Below, piece by piece: positions 11,567-24,889 of a stretch of 64,000 nt of DNA (position 1 is its first letter; each line of letters begins with the position of its first letter). The DNA is from Salvator merianae (lineage: Eukaryota > Chordata > Lepidosauria > Squamata > Teiidae). The stretch is taken from NCBI GenBank assembly GCA_003586115.2, contig QVOM02000115.1:7484799-7548798 (forward strand), in the 5' to 3' direction. Position numbers and translations under genes: made by a program. Under the pieces are notes generated by a model. It saw only the letters and a list, made by a program, of their open reading frames with translations, was not told the DNA's origin and did not search any database.

Positions 11567-14003
11567 CTCTGCTCAGATTCAGTCTTTAAATCACTGCAAA
11601 CAACACAATGGCAAAACTACAGTACGTGGGGCAAGGAAATAAGACTACAAAAGCTCTCTGAATGCAACAAGAATCAATACACAGTTGATAGGACTTGTAA
11701 TGTAAAAGGATCATCAAAGTGCATTCTGTACTAGGAGTGTGCAAATGGCTGTTTCATTCAAAACAACCACTCTCACTCAAATAAGGGCCCTGTATTTAGT
11801 GCATGTCCAGGAGGGAGGGAGATCTTACCTGCACTGGACTCTCTCTCCCTCATTCCTTCCAGAACTCTGGGGGCAGATCTAGGCTCTGTACAACCACACT
11901 GTGCAGGAACTTCATCACTATGTGACATTTATCTCAAGGCCTCTTAGAGCTTTCCTCAAGACCATACCACCTCTGGAATGCACAAATAATGTGAAAATGA
12001 AGCATTTTTTGAGCTTTCCAGAGCTGTCATGGGAGCTTCAGTCATGACAATGTCATCACACATGACATTCTAGAGCAAGCTTCAGAAGGTCTGAATAGAT
12101 AGAGAGACCAACACAGATGAATTCAGGCAAGGGTTCCTCCCCTTGCCTCAGCATGCTAACATGCCTAAATACTAGGACATTATTTGAGCGTCAGTGGCTG
12201 TTTCAAAACAGCTCCTATTCTCCATCTCTCTCTTTATCGTTCAAAATCATAAAAAAGCTACTAAAGAACATGAAGTGCCTATTACAAATTTATTTTTAGT
12301 ATCTCGCTGAGAGCCTACACTGTGGTTATATATACAGTATACCAAAAAAGGAACACAATCCAAGTTTCCAGATTCCCTACACTTGTCACTGCCCACATTA
12401 ATCTCCAAATCAGAAACATGTTCTAAAACTATATGCTGCAACGTGAAGAAAAGATACTTAATATTAAAAAACAAAATAACCCTTATCTTCAATTGTTTCT
12501 TCACATAATGTCTAAAAAGCTTTAACTCACTAATGCAGATTGGAAGGTAATCTGGGCTTCAAGTAAAGAAATCAGATACATTTAAGTATATAATGGAGAA
12601 GCAACAGATGCAGTCTCCCTGAAGCAAAATTACTTCTATTCAGTTGCTAGTCACATCCCTCTCTCTCTATCTTAGTCAGCATGAAAGACAAGCCATAATT
12701 TTGTCATTATTTGTACTTGTAACACAAACCCAATGCTGTGTCTTGGGCAATCCACAACTAATCTGTACTGTCTTTTTTCAACACTCCCTCTATATTCAAT
12801 CAACAAAATTCTAGCAAGTCATTTCAGTTTCACTGAAACATCTCTAAAAGACAAAATGCTAGTCAGCAATCAGAACACTATTAAACTGTATTATCAAATG
12901 GTATTTTAATGAGACTGTACATTAAATAATAACACAAGGCTTAATCACTGTACCACTTTCCACTGAGTCTAAGAAAGGCTAGAATGAAGGTGCAATGAAA
13001 AATACCTTTGCAATACACACAACCTGAGCTCTTAACGGATGCTGTTTATGGTGTAGATTGAAGCATTATGCAGTATCATTTTAGTCCACACCAAACTTAT
13101 GCTAGAATAAACTGCTTTCCCCATCCAAAAAAGGCAGCAGTGGAAATATCAAGAAGCAGCTATAAGCCACATAGTCAACTCAACTGCCACACCACAGTAA
13201 GAGCCTGTAGCTCAGTAGAGTTTGACACCACCCCAGAATTGTTGCCAGATGAACATTTCAGTGATGAAGGGCATGGTAATGGCACCATCTACTAATAAGT
13301 TTTTCTTTGGTACGGTCGGTTATATTGTCAATTAAAGGAAGAGAAAGAGACCAATCCTTTGTTGAAAGACACATCTCTAATCATCTTTCCAGAAGCAAGA
13401 CCATGTATGTAGATTTAAGAAGGCTTTTGCTTCCTTTGCCTCCTCGTCAAATCCTTTCATAGTTGCACGAGCTAAGACCCACTGAACTCCCACTTCCAAA
13501 CCACAGTAGACCCTTAGTGGATTCCAGAAGCAGACAGCAGCTCAGCACCTAACATCCCCTAGTAACTAAAGGAGACGTGAGCGACAGACAGAAAAGCAAA
13601 AGGAACCAACACCCATGTGCCCACACTTTCTTTTATAGTTAAGACCCGCATTCGTAGCGCCAAGAAACGCCGCCGTCGCCACCACAGGCTTCTCTTAGGA
13701 CCGGTTTCCCCAAACATAAAACCTGGGCCTTTTTTCGTGGGAACGAAGCATGCGAGAGAGCGACCACCCCCATCTTTCCCAGACCCAGCGCCCGTCTGGG
13801 CCACCTCTAGGGCACGCCGACATAGGTCTTGACACCGCAATGAGATCGGTTTCGACAAAAGAAGGGGCAGCAGCGGAGGAGGAGGAAAAGAACAGGCGTA
13901 TAAATCATCCTACATACACAGTCAGCCATGCACGCGCATACTCTCACACATAACCCCTCCGCGTGCCCAATATCCCCTTCGCCGCCGCGCAGGGAGAGAG
14001 TCA

Positions 14004-14300
<297 letters not shown>

Positions 14301-14466
14301 CTACCTTCCTCTCTTCTCCAACCCACTCACACACCACCCCTGTAATTGCTCCCTCTTCGTCCACTAAAACCGAGCTACGCGGCCGTGCTGCACGCTCCCG
14401 CTGGCCGCCTGGCACTTTGGCCTGCGTGCTCGTCAGTCACAGAAACACCCACACATACACCCACAC

Positions 14467-14505
14467 ACAACCCTATAAACGGGGTTTACAACCCTATAAA
14501 CGGGG
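14467..14505. repeat. Tandem duplication containing TATAAA in the CpG island
   Basis: An 18-bp block with core CCTATAAACGGGG occurs twice with a 21-bp period (14467-14484 and 14488-14505), followed by a poly-G tract. The TATA-like motif reads on the plus strand, opposite to ABI2, so it would fit a divergent upstream transcript if it works at all. Confidence 0.6.
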
Positions 14506-15261
14506 GGGGGGGCGCGGCGCAAACCGGCCAACAGTAGTTGCCGGTACTGCGCAGACGCCAACGACTTTCAAGAACTGACGGAGAGCCCCTCTTACTTACG
14601 CCCACCTCCCACTGCACTCCTGTGCGCGCGCGCGCGTTCTTCCCCCACTCTCGCGCGCGCCCCCTTCAACAGTCCCCTCACACTTCCGGTGCCTGCATCC
14701 CGGGGAGATGGAGGGGGGGCAGCAGAGCGCGCGCGTTCGCCGCCCGCCCGCTAATTATGGAATTGTCCTGCCCCCTCCCCGCTATATTCCTCGCTTGGCG
14801 GAGGATAACTTAAAAGGAGGAAGAAGCCCGTGCAAAAAGGGAAGAAGAACAGGGGAAGAGTAACTTTCATCCCTATTGTCCCTATGCTCCTTTTTTGAAA
14901 CTTCTCCCAGCTCGCACGAAATGTTCCGTAGGCTCATCACAGTTTGCTGACTCCAAAACTGCTGCAATACTATTTTTCTTATTGTCACCTAATTAAGTAT
15001 GATAATATTAAAAAAAAAAAATTAAAAAATCCAAAATGCGGTCCTCTGAAAGGAGTGACACCATTGTTTTTTTTGTAGATTAAAGGTTGCATTGTCTGAA
15101 TTTATGGCAGTCTTGCTTTAGGTCATAAGGTGAGGAGGGCTCTAATCCACAAAAGTTTATACAAGGATAAATGAATAAAAGTTGTGTTCAGAACCAAGGT
15201 TGTTGGGTTTCATTGTTGCCTGATTACACAAATTTTAAACTTGGTCCACATGCATCCTCTG

Positions 15262-15436
15262 GAGGGGCTGTAGCTATATGATAATACAAGCAGCCTGCAA
15301 AGCAGAGGGTTGCCAGTTCAATCCCCAGCATCGCTGTGGAATTAGGCAAACCATTTCTGTATCTCTCCCCAGAAAACAGCATAGAGGTACGCATGCAGTC
15401 AACCAGGAATCGGCCACAACTCAGTAGTACCCACAT
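15262..15436 (+). mobile_element. tRNA-derived SINE with Bov-B-like tail
   Basis: The head has CAGCCTGCAAAGCAGAGGG and B box CCAGTTCAATCCCC. The body has AGGCAAACCATTTCTGTATC and the tail GTCAACCAGGAATCGGCCAC. It lies just upstream of the ABI2 CpG island. Confidence 0.85.
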
Positions 15437-15819
15437 ACACCATACATGCCATCCTCAGCAGACTGCTGACCCATTTTTCTCACTTTATTGCAGATTTTTC
15501 CCTTATAGCCAAAAACAAAACAAAAAAACCCTGAGACATAACAAATATCCTTTTCTCCAGCTATAGTTAACAGTCCATTTGTTTCAGTCCAAAAGTGCTT
15601 AAACGCACATTCTTATTGATTCCTGAAATAGACAAATATGAATACCCCATTGGCACTTAATTGAGAAACTGCTTAAATAATTAACGTAAAACTAAACAGA
15701 TTGCAGTTTGTTAAGTCCTGTTGTTAAAATCACTGCCAGTTTTTGTCCCTAAGCAGTACTGTTCTGAACTAGATGGATTAAGGATTTAATTCAACAAAAG
15801 GTAGCTTCCACTTTTAAGA

Positions 15820-15895
15820 TGAGGCAACAGCTCACTGGTACAGCAATAGCTTTGCATATAGACAATTCAAGATTCAATGACAGTGCCCACACAAA
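15820..15895 (+). mobile_element. Possible tRNA-SINE head, degenerate
   Basis: The sequence CAACAGCTCACTGGTACAGC followed by CAATTCAAGATTCAATG resembles the A and B boxes of the SINE family in this window. No body or tail follows, because Bov-B sequence starts directly after. Confidence 0.4.
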
Positions 15896-15904
15896 AAAGA
15901 GGAT

Positions 15905-16110
15905 AGGGCTCAAAGACCACTGCAGGCAGTGATTGCAGCCCTTAGATTAAAAGACGCTTGCTCCTTGGGAGGAAAGCTGTAGCAAACCTGGACAGCAGAG
16001 ACATTACCTTGCCAACAAAAGTATAGTCAAAGCTATGGTTTTCCCAGTAGTAATGTATGGCTGTGAGAGCTGGACCATAAGGAAGGCTGAACACCAAACA
16101 ACTGACATTT
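15905..16110 (+). mobile_element. Bov-B (RTE) LINE fragment
   Basis: The plus strand reads across two frames KRRLLLGRKAVANLDSRDIT, LPTKV, then MVFPVVMYGCESWTIRKAEH. This is the highly characteristic C-terminal region of the Bov-B/RTE reverse transcriptase. A frameshift and a short deletion separate the parts. Bov-B is abundant in squamates and supports the reptile assignment. Confidence 0.88.
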
Positions 16111-16623
16111 GGGACACATTCCAACACAGCATTTTGCAATCTGTCTTCAGTTCCCACTGGTCCAACATGATTTTGCCTTTTTGTAGTTTTGGGGACTAAA
16201 TTGTTAAATCCGGACTACTTTCCATTTGGATTAAGGAAGTTCTCAGTCCATTTCATACCATTAGCCAGTTTTACTTTGCAATGTGAGAATGTACAAGTAG
16301 ACTGTGGGAGGGGACTGTACATTTTGGGGCCATGCAGAGGGAGGGCTCCCCATTTCCTCCCCTCCAAGAACAGACTTTGTTGTGGGTGTTGTATTCAGGG
16401 TGGTGAGAATGTCACAACTGGGGTGAAAAGAGAGAACAGCACCTGACATATATTACCAGGTTTCCACCATGTTGTCCCCTTTCGTGCCTTCAGACTGATT
16501 TTTTTTTACTGATTGAGTAAAAGAGAAGACACAGTGGAAGCTATCCTTCATTTGCCTTGGGCAACACCCTGTTCCATAGCTGGCTGGGCACCACAGTCCA
16601 CTCTCAAAATACATACTTCCTTT

Positions 16624-16755
16624 CTGCAAGAAGGACAAAGTATCAACATTTTCTTTTCTCTCCTGTCCCTGCAAGAAGGACAATGTATCCCCATTTGCCT
16701 TTCTCTCCCATGCCTGCAAGAAGAACGACACTATGTTTCCTCCATTTTCTTTTGG
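16624..16755. repeat. Three-unit 45-bp minisatellite
   Basis: Three units begin CTGCAAGAAG at 16624, 16669 and 16714, an exact 45-bp period. The units have diverged in the middle. Because 45 is a multiple of three the units read as a 15-residue repeat starting LQEGQ or LQEER, but there is no sign of a real gene. Confidence 0.85.
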
Positions 16756-16789
16756 CAATGCACAAGGGAAACATTTCCTTGCATTGAAA

Positions 16790-17330
16790 GAGGACTTTTA
16801 AGAACATTCCTTTTAAACCAGAATTTTATCTACTAGGTATAGTAGAGGGCAACTTTGATAATGTTAATGTTTTAGTACAAAATATAGTGACTGCAGCTAG
16901 AATTATCTATGAACATAAATGGAAAGGAGATAAAATACCTACATAAAATACCTAAATGACTGGTTATTATGATGGATTTCGTAGAAATGGACAAATTGAC
17001 TAACTTATTGAGAAACAAGACTGTGGATAAGTTTGTTAAAAACTGGAAGCCCTTTATTGACTTTCTACAAGAATTAGAGAATGAGCTTGTTATTACTGGA
17101 TTTGAAGAATAAAGACAAAGACAGGTTGGAAGAAAAAGGGAAACCAGGAGGGGCAAGAAACAAGAAATCTTGAAGAAACTTTTGAAGAATTTTGTTTTGA
17201 AGATAACAAAGTTTATCTATATGAACACACCTATTTGGGAATAAGATATATGCTTTATGTATTTCAATTTATATTAAAAAGGACTTTTACACAAAACTGG
17301 CACTGTGCTTCAGCGGCTTTAGGGCAAACA
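16790..17330 (+). mobile_element. L1 LINE fragment, ORF2 C-terminal end
   Basis: The plus strand reads LLGIVEGNFDN then AARIIYEHKWKGDKIPT, matching the end of L1 ORF2 (the AARxxxAxxWK block), followed by a degraded tail region. It is 5'-truncated and lies inside the decayed DNA transposon at 16115-17905, so it inserted later. Confidence 0.75.
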
Positions 17331-18359
17331 GCACAGTACAGCTTTCTTCAAGAATGCCAGGGACTGGCGATGCATGCTGGTTGGTGTACACCTTGGCAAT
17401 GCCTGCTTGGGGGTGCAGTCCTCTTACCCCAACAGATAACCCATGTCACTATCAATTTTGCCATTCATACCACATAACTACATGTGGGACACATGCCTCT
17501 GTGGATGTTTCGGGGCGAGATGAGGCGGAGTGCATTTGCTGACCACTAACTTCACTATCATGATAATGGACCCTCCACACACATTCCCCCTTTTCACTGA
17601 CCTGTCCACACTTTTACACTACTTTGAAATTGCACAATTATGCAAAAATGCAATTACAAAGGAGCAGAAATTGAGATCTGCCCTTTAAGAAGCTTTATTA
17701 TGTGGTAGATGTGGAACTGAAGTTATGCTTGGGTGGATACAGTTTGGAGGGGGAGAAGAAGCAAACAGTAAAAGACCAGTAATGTCGCCAAGGGCATCCA
17801 TGTTCTGATGTGACAATAGAGAAATACAGAGTGTGACTTTCCTGCCCCTATGAATCAAGATTTGAACGTTGGGCTGCATCCAATAACTGATTTAGTATTC
17901 ATCTACAAATTGCCAACTTTTCAAGCTATGAGTTACTAAATCCTAGTGGCACCTTTCTGGAAATTTAACCTGTATCAGAACAGGTGAAAAACTCTGCAAT
18001 TTACATACAATAAAATTGTTTTGTATCCTGCTTGCTTTTAATTCCTGTAGCCAAAATGTGTGGTATTGGCCTGCATTCTGAAAGGATTTTTCCCTGGAGA
18101 TATGTCCTACAATTGTAAAATTGCACTACATAATCATATGTTTGAACTGCAGACAAAATTATGAAAAATTTAAACAAACCTTAAGAGATGATGATGGTAA
18201 GATTTATTAAGTCTACCTATATATTGCTTTTACCAAAAAATTACTCAGTGTGGTTGATATCATTCTCATGATCACAATCTTACTATCAACATTGTACAAA
18301 AGAAAAATTATATAAATACTACAATGAATATAACATCTAGCACATTCATATTTAAGCAA

Positions 18360-18591
<232 letters not shown>

Positions 18592-18599
18592 CTATAAAG

Positions 18600-20550
18600 C
18601 ATGGTGCTTGTCTGATGCCATAAATACAGACTGGAAATGTCTGAAAGAAGTTATTCATGCTGTATTTGGGCATTACAGACTACTGTATTTGCATAGTAAA
18701 GTGATCTATTAACAGTATTTACCAATATTGCTACCTGTCCTTTAATCTGAACAAGAAGAAGAAGTTTAAGAAGAGGAATTAAATTTCTCTCCAAATACTT
18801 TTTTTTTTCCCTGATAAATGTAGGATTTATTTCCAAAGAAATACCCATACAAATCAGCTTGGAAGTTCCTTTTTTCGGATGGGAGATCATATGTCATCTA
18901 GAATGAACAGATGGATTGTATCTCCTACCACTTAGCCTATATAAGCTTCATTCATTACAAAATCCTTTTTTTCTTTCCTTCAGAGGGAAGAAATTCTCAG
19001 AAACTGAACCCATTTTTAGCATCAGATTAGTGCAATAAAATAACATATTGAGATATTTTTAGGTCAAAGGAGACAATAATAGGTCTCTGGACCAACAAGG
19101 GCATCCCAAAAAAAACCCAGTTTCTAAGAATACCACATAATCAGTTCTACAGGATAAGTTGAATAAAATGGTAGTTTGTGTTTAAATAATAAATTAATAA
19201 TGTAAACAGTGACATTTCTTCCGCTATTTTCATACCTTAGGCTGTGATCATACTAGGGATTTTTAAAACTGTCTGAATAAAATGAGTGAATAATTCCTAG
19301 ATGCACAGAAAAGAAGCATTCCAAACGCATATATTCGGTTATTCAGCTAAACACTCACCTGAAGTACAGCCTATTCGTTTCAACAGGCAACCTACCACTG
19401 ATTGGCCACTGGACAAGAAATCCCTGCCTCTTTACTAAAGCAGTTTCCAACTCCTTAACTGCCAGGTTTTTGTTTGCAATTGCAAATGACATCATTTTTA
19501 ATTCAAATCTCTCTCTTCTCACTTTGCATTTTTATATGAAGTCTATGTGCTTTTTAAGTACATTTCTAAGAAACGTAGGATAAGAGTAGTATTTTTAGTT
19601 TCAGGTTCGTTTGATCTGCTTAATTATTGAGTTCAAAAGGAAAACCACTGGTGCCCCCCCTGATTGTCTGATTGTGCCATAGGTTCCTCCTCCTGTGGGT
19701 CTTATTGGTTGCCTCCCCATAACAAGCAATTCAAGGCTGTGATTGGCAGAGGCACTCCCTGCTAAGAGTAAGGTACTCAAGAGTTGTTTTCTCCTCACTG
19801 TTTAAAGGGCGAATAATTACAGGCTTGGAGGCAGGATAAGGCAAATGTTTTTATTTCTAATTTGCCCAGGAGGCAACTGAAATAGCTAGTCTGAACCAGT
19901 TTGCCAGTTTTTAAAAGATTTGTTTTTGCATTTATTGAGCATGAAATTTCTTTAACAAAATCCTCAAGTGAAATTCCTGGATAATAGCTACTAAAATATT
20001 TGCAAAATACGTAGTTGACATTATAGATTAGGAAAAGAATTAAATTTTCTTCCCTAGTCATATCTATGGAATTACATCAGTATCTCTAGGCTTCATTGAG
20101 GCTCCCCATCTCTCGTTTAGGAGGTATTTCTGAGGGGGAAATAGCTTGAAAACATGGTACAGTTGGTCTTTCATATAGGCAGCCTACATATAATACAGAC
20201 AATTTATGTTTTCCATGAAAAGGTAAAATAGTTGTCTTCTGCTGCTAGTGGATATTCATTTATGAATATTCACATATTCAATTATGCCTAGGAATCCCAG
20301 CTTGCTTTGTAAAGCATCAGTTGAAAGAAAGTACAAACATGTGATTTCAGATGGCAGGCAGGACAGAGACATCATTGGTTTAGCAAATCTTCTGCAGCCA
20401 TTGATGGAGGTGAGTTTTCTGCACTCATGTTTAACCCGTAATAGAAGCCCCAATAATTAGCTTCTGGGACTCATCAGTCCACATGTTAGTGTGAATCTGT
20501 GAGGTCCCATCCACCACTGAACAAGGGGCACATGATCTGAATCTGAATCA
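18600..20550. other. No recognisable feature
   Basis: AT-rich sequence without convincing coding potential. Short minus-strand open frames at 18651-18890, 19601-19798 and 19795-20061 match nothing I know. Confidence 0.6.
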
Positions 20551-20900
20551 CTGCTAGACCTGTTTAAACAGGGGTACTGACAAACCAGTATCTCTGGTCC
20601 AGAGCATAGAAGCATGCAGAAGGCATGCCTCCATGCTCAGGACTACCAGGGGACCTATTTGGGTGATGCACAAAAGCACATCATGAAATGTGGCTCTGAG
20701 GCTAGGAACAAAAGTTTCTAGTCCTTTGGAACCCTCAGAAGCTGGCCCCAGGTTCTAATCTGGGGGCTAATCTGGATCAGCACCATCATGCAGACAGCAG
20801 AGTTACAGGCTGCAGCTTTCTGTGGACCAGAGAGGTGAATGCAGAGAGACCCTCAGGCTATATCCATATGGTGAGCAAAGAGTCATATCTGCAGTAGGAG
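20550..20900. mobile_element. Non-autonomous DNA element, GGCTAGGAAC family (copy 1)
   Basis: It contains the palindrome AGACCTGTTTAAACAGG and the block GAGGCTAGGAACAAAAGTTT, then GGATCAGCACCATCATGCAG. Related blocks occur at 24890-25200, 31670-32210 and 57240-57600. No coding potential; the ends are approximate. Confidence 0.5.
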
Positions 20901-21119
20901 TCTATGCTCCCTTTGGCCAGAGGCACAAAATGTACACAGCTGGTGCTTCCTGACCTCACAGACTCAAAGCTCTTCGAAGTTTCTGCCTACTATGGTTTAG
21001 AAATTGCCACATTTTTGTCCCATGCTAAGTTGCACTGGGCAGAAATTGTTCCAGTAAGTTTCTGTTCCTACTGCTGCCACCGCTACCACAAGGCAACAGC
21101 AGGGGCCAAATAGGATGAA

Positions 21120-23612
21120 ATCTGCCCTTGGAATAGTTTATCATACTCTGTGCAAGTTCCCTCTGTATGTTACCGGTCCAATACACAAGACAGGAAATGC
21201 CCTCAGTTTGGTGTCTGCCAGAAAGCAGATTAGTGAGAAACCGTTGATAGGAGGGCTAATGGTGAGCCAATTGTCATGGACAGATCATTCACTGTTGAGA
21301 TTTGGACTTTTAGTGGCAGCTCCCCTCTGCAGGAGGGGGGAACTATTGAGATGGTCTGGCCCCCAGAGACTTATGGACTCTGAGCGATTCCTGAATGCTT
21401 TGGAAGATTTTCTGGTTGGCATGGATGACGTTCCTGCCGAGGCTCTGGTCTTTCTTTGGAAGCGGGAGCTGAGCAGGGCCATCAACACGATCACTCCAAA
21501 GTTCCCTTGATGTACCTGTGGAGCCCATAAAGCACCCTGGTACTCCATGCAGTATGGGCAATGAAGCAGGAGGTTGATGGCTAGAGCACAAGTCGTGTAA
21601 ATCATGCTGTGGGTCTGACCAAACACAGATTAGAGTGCATTATTGTGTCTACCATGTGGCAGTGATGGCAATAAAAAGGATTTATTTCTCCACCACCATT
21701 GCATCCTTGAGTAGCCATCCAGCAGAACTCTTTCAAATGGTGAATGGTCTTATAAGATCAAGCCTTAGGGGACAAGGATGATGGCCTTCTAATATATGCT
21801 GTGACAAATTTGTAGGGTACTCTGAGGGTAAAGTCAATCAGATTTGTGGGGGATTGAATGCCACAGTTGGGAATAGTCCACAGGAAGTGGTGAGATCAGC
21901 TAGTCCAGTTTCAATTACTGTGGTCTGAGGATATGGACAAGCTGCTTGCCAGGGTTCAGACAACTACATGCCCTCTGGATCCTTGCCCTTCTTGGCTGAT
22001 AAAAGCTAGCCGGAAGGGTATGACTGGGTAGGTCCAGGGTGTAGTGAATGCCTCTTTGGGGGATGGAATGGTCCCACTGTCTTTTAAAGAGGCGGTGGTG
22101 CATCCACTCCTCAAGAGGTCCTTTCTGGATCCAGAAGAGCTAAACAACTATTGCCCAGTGGCCAACATAACCTTTTGGGGGCATGGTATTGGAAAGGGCC
22201 ATGGCTGTTCAACTTCAGACATGTTTGGAGGAAGCTGATTTTCTAGACCATTTCAATCTAGTTTCAGGTCCGATTATGGTATGAAAACCACCTTGGTCGC
22301 CCTGGTTGATGACCATCTCTGGGAGAAAGACAGGGGGAGTGTGACTCTGTTGGTTCTCCTGGATCTCTCAGCAGCTTTTGATACCACTGACCATGTTACC
22401 CTTCTGGAAAAGCTGCAGAGTTTGGGAGTTGGAGGTGCTTTGTTACAGTGATTCCACTCCTATCTCTAAGGCTGATGCCAGAGAGTAGTTGTGGGAGATT
22501 GCTGCTCATCATCCTGGGAACTCACTTGTGGTTCCTCAGGGGTTGATCATATCTCCCATGCTTTTCAATATCTATGTGAAACCACTGGGAGAGGTCATCA
22601 GGAGATTTGGAGTGAGGTGTCATCAATATGCAGATGACACTGAGCTCTGTTTCTCAGTGTTATCTGAATCAGGAGAGGTGGTTGTAATGCTTGACAAGTA
22701 CCTGGGAGCGATAATGGGCTGGATGGGGGGAAATAAATTGAAGCTGAATCCAGATAATATGGAGGGCCTATGTATCTCAGGGTCTCAAGTCATGAAGTTG
22801 GGAGGTGTCCTGTCCTCAATGGAGTTGTAATACACTGTAAGGGACAGGTGTGAAATCTGGGGGTGCTCTTGGACTCTGCAATAATGCCTGAAACTCAGGT
22901 GAGGCAGTGGCCAAGGCACCTATTTCCAGCTGTGGCTTGTTTGCCAACTACAGCCCCTTCTGGACAGAGATGATCCGTCCACAGTAATCCATGTTCTGGT
23001 AACTTCTAGATTGGACTATGGTAATGAACTTTGCATGGGTCTGCCCTTGAACACAATTCAGAAGCTGCAGCTGATGTAGAATGCAGCAGCCAGACTGCTG
23101 ACTAGAACACCTGACTGGGTGCACATCATGCTGGTCTGAAAAGAACTGCGCAGCTGTCAGTTTGCTACTGAGCCCAATTCAAGGTGTTAGCTTTAATCTA
23201 CAAGGTCCTAAATGACTTGGCCCCCAAATATCTAAAGGAACACCTTTTCCCATATCAACCTGCCTATGCCTTAAGATCTGCAGATAAGGCCCTCCTGGTT
23301 GTATCACCACCTTCAGTAGCTAAGGGACTGGGAACCTGAGATAGATCCTTCTCAGTAGTAGCCCCCAGACTACAGAACAGTCTCCGTCCCGGGGTGCATC
23401 GGGCACCCTCACTCCATAGGTTCAGAAACCTGTGAAGACGCACCTATTTACCTTGGCCTTTGGCTGAGAAGCAGCTTCTCCTCTCCTCTTTCAGGCACTG
23501 TTATTGTTTTTAATATGTCCATTTTATATTTTGTTTTTGTTGTTGTAACCCATCCAGAGACCTTTAGGTATGATGCGGGATGGAAATGCAAATAATAAAT
23601 AAATAAATATTT
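21120..23612 (+). mobile_element. L2-type LINE (CR1 superfamily), 5'-truncated
   Basis: The element reads on the plus strand from the endonuclease end (YVTGPIHKTGNALSLV, then LSWTDHSLLRF) through the linker (LMDSERFLNALEDF) to the reverse transcriptase. The RT shows VVPQGLIISPMLFNIYVKPL and HQYADDTELCFS, with the YADD catalytic motif at 22627-22638. It continues to LDYGNELCMGLPL and the C-terminal region, and ends in an (AAAT)n tail at about 23597-23612. Several stops and frameshifts inactivate it. This is the longest LINE copy in the window. Confidence 0.9.
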
Positions 23613-23899
23613 GGTATGTGTTTTATGTGATATACATTGATTTTAATATGTTGAAATATAATATTATATCAAAGACTATCGTGTTACTGACATTTTGATT
23701 GGGTTTTTTAAATTATTTTTCACTTTGAGAATTGTCTGTTGTCTATCCACTTTTCTTGAATCTCCCTACTTGTATGATTTGTTTGTATATACATACTCTA
23801 GGTGCACCCATTTTACTCCATGGGTAGAGCCAAAGAACCTGTTCACACTTGCCAGCCTGGTATGGTATAATAATAACATACCAGCCCAGTAAGGATCAG

Positions 23900-24310
23900 G
23901 TGCAGCAGCATTCATGCGCTGGAAAAGTCCACTACTGGGTCAGCAACACTCAATGTGCAGATGGTCAGGCCAGGGCAGGACAGATCAACATGGCAGTGTC
24001 CATGACAACCATCTGGCACATGCCGGACATTGCCATCGTGATCTGGATGCTGTGCATGACTGCACAGCCGCAGTTGTGCCACCATGCCCACTCAATGCGC
24101 TGCACCCGAAAGAGGGTGTGGACGCTGCTGAGTGGGGGTGATCTAGCTGCTCCTGGCCAAACTGTGGATTGCTTTTTAGCAGTCCACCACTGGATGGCTC
24201 CAGGGCAGCCTGCAGCAACTTCTGGAGAATTGCGGTGGCTCCCTGATGCAGATGCGCTTCCCCAGTGAGAGAACCAATGTTCACTAAGAGGTGAGTACAA
24301 ACAGTCACTT
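23900..24310. mobile_element. Possible non-autonomous DNA element, AGCTGCTCCTGG family
   Basis: The region has many imperfect inverted repeats and shares ordered blocks with 45640-45930: CAACACTCAATGTGCAGATG against CAACACTATGCAGATG, and AGCTGCTCCTGGCCAAACT against AGCTGCTCCTGGTACAACT. I cannot define exact ends. Confidence 0.45.
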
Positions 24311-24889
24311 AGTGTTACCCATGTCTATCCACCCATTATTTCTTTTAAATAAGAATTTGTTTTGTTTCAGTGAGATCAAAACATGGAGCACTGACTGATG
24401 GCATTGGTTAGAATAGGGAACAAAATGAGCCGAATGAAATTACCTTTCCTCTCAAGTAGGCCAAGGAAAAAAACCGGTGAAAAGCATGTTCAATGACTGT
24501 CATGGCTCTGTTTAGGATTTCACTCCATCAAGAGCTGACTGCTCAAAATATGCACCTCTTACGTTGATTTTGAAAACAAAACTCATATACAACAATTTGA
24601 ATAACTGCCGCCCAAGCTAAACATACTCTTAGCAAAATGTACATTAATTGTTCCTGCATATCTTTGCAAAGTTGCTAATAATAGTAATGTTGCCCTGAGA
24701 ACCAAGTGCTCTGGCCCAGGAGAGTTCCTCTCCACTCAAGTCATGCCACCCATGCAAAACTTGCTATCGTAACTTTCAGAGTTAATATCCCCTTTTTAAT
24801 AAGCCTGTTTTTTATGATAATCAATGGAAGAGACAGTCACTGCTAAATCTCTTTGCGTCCAAATAGTACACTTCTAGGCCTCATAGTGC

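Larger units (their letters stand above)
16115..17905 (+). mobile_element. Decayed copy of the 1.25-kb palindromic DNA transposon, split by L1
   Basis: Successive blocks match the reverse complement of the element at 42052-43302. They are 16150-16400 (TTTGGATTAAGGAAGTT, GCAGAGGGAGGGCTCCCCAT), 17405-17445 (GGGGTGCAGTCCTCTTACCCCAAC), 17590-17680 (CTTTTACACTACTTTGAAAT, GGAGCAGAAAT) and 17780-17880 (CATCCATGTTCTGATG, GATTTGAACGTTGGG). An L1 3' end interrupts it. The far terminal inverted repeat is not recognisable. Confidence 0.75.
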
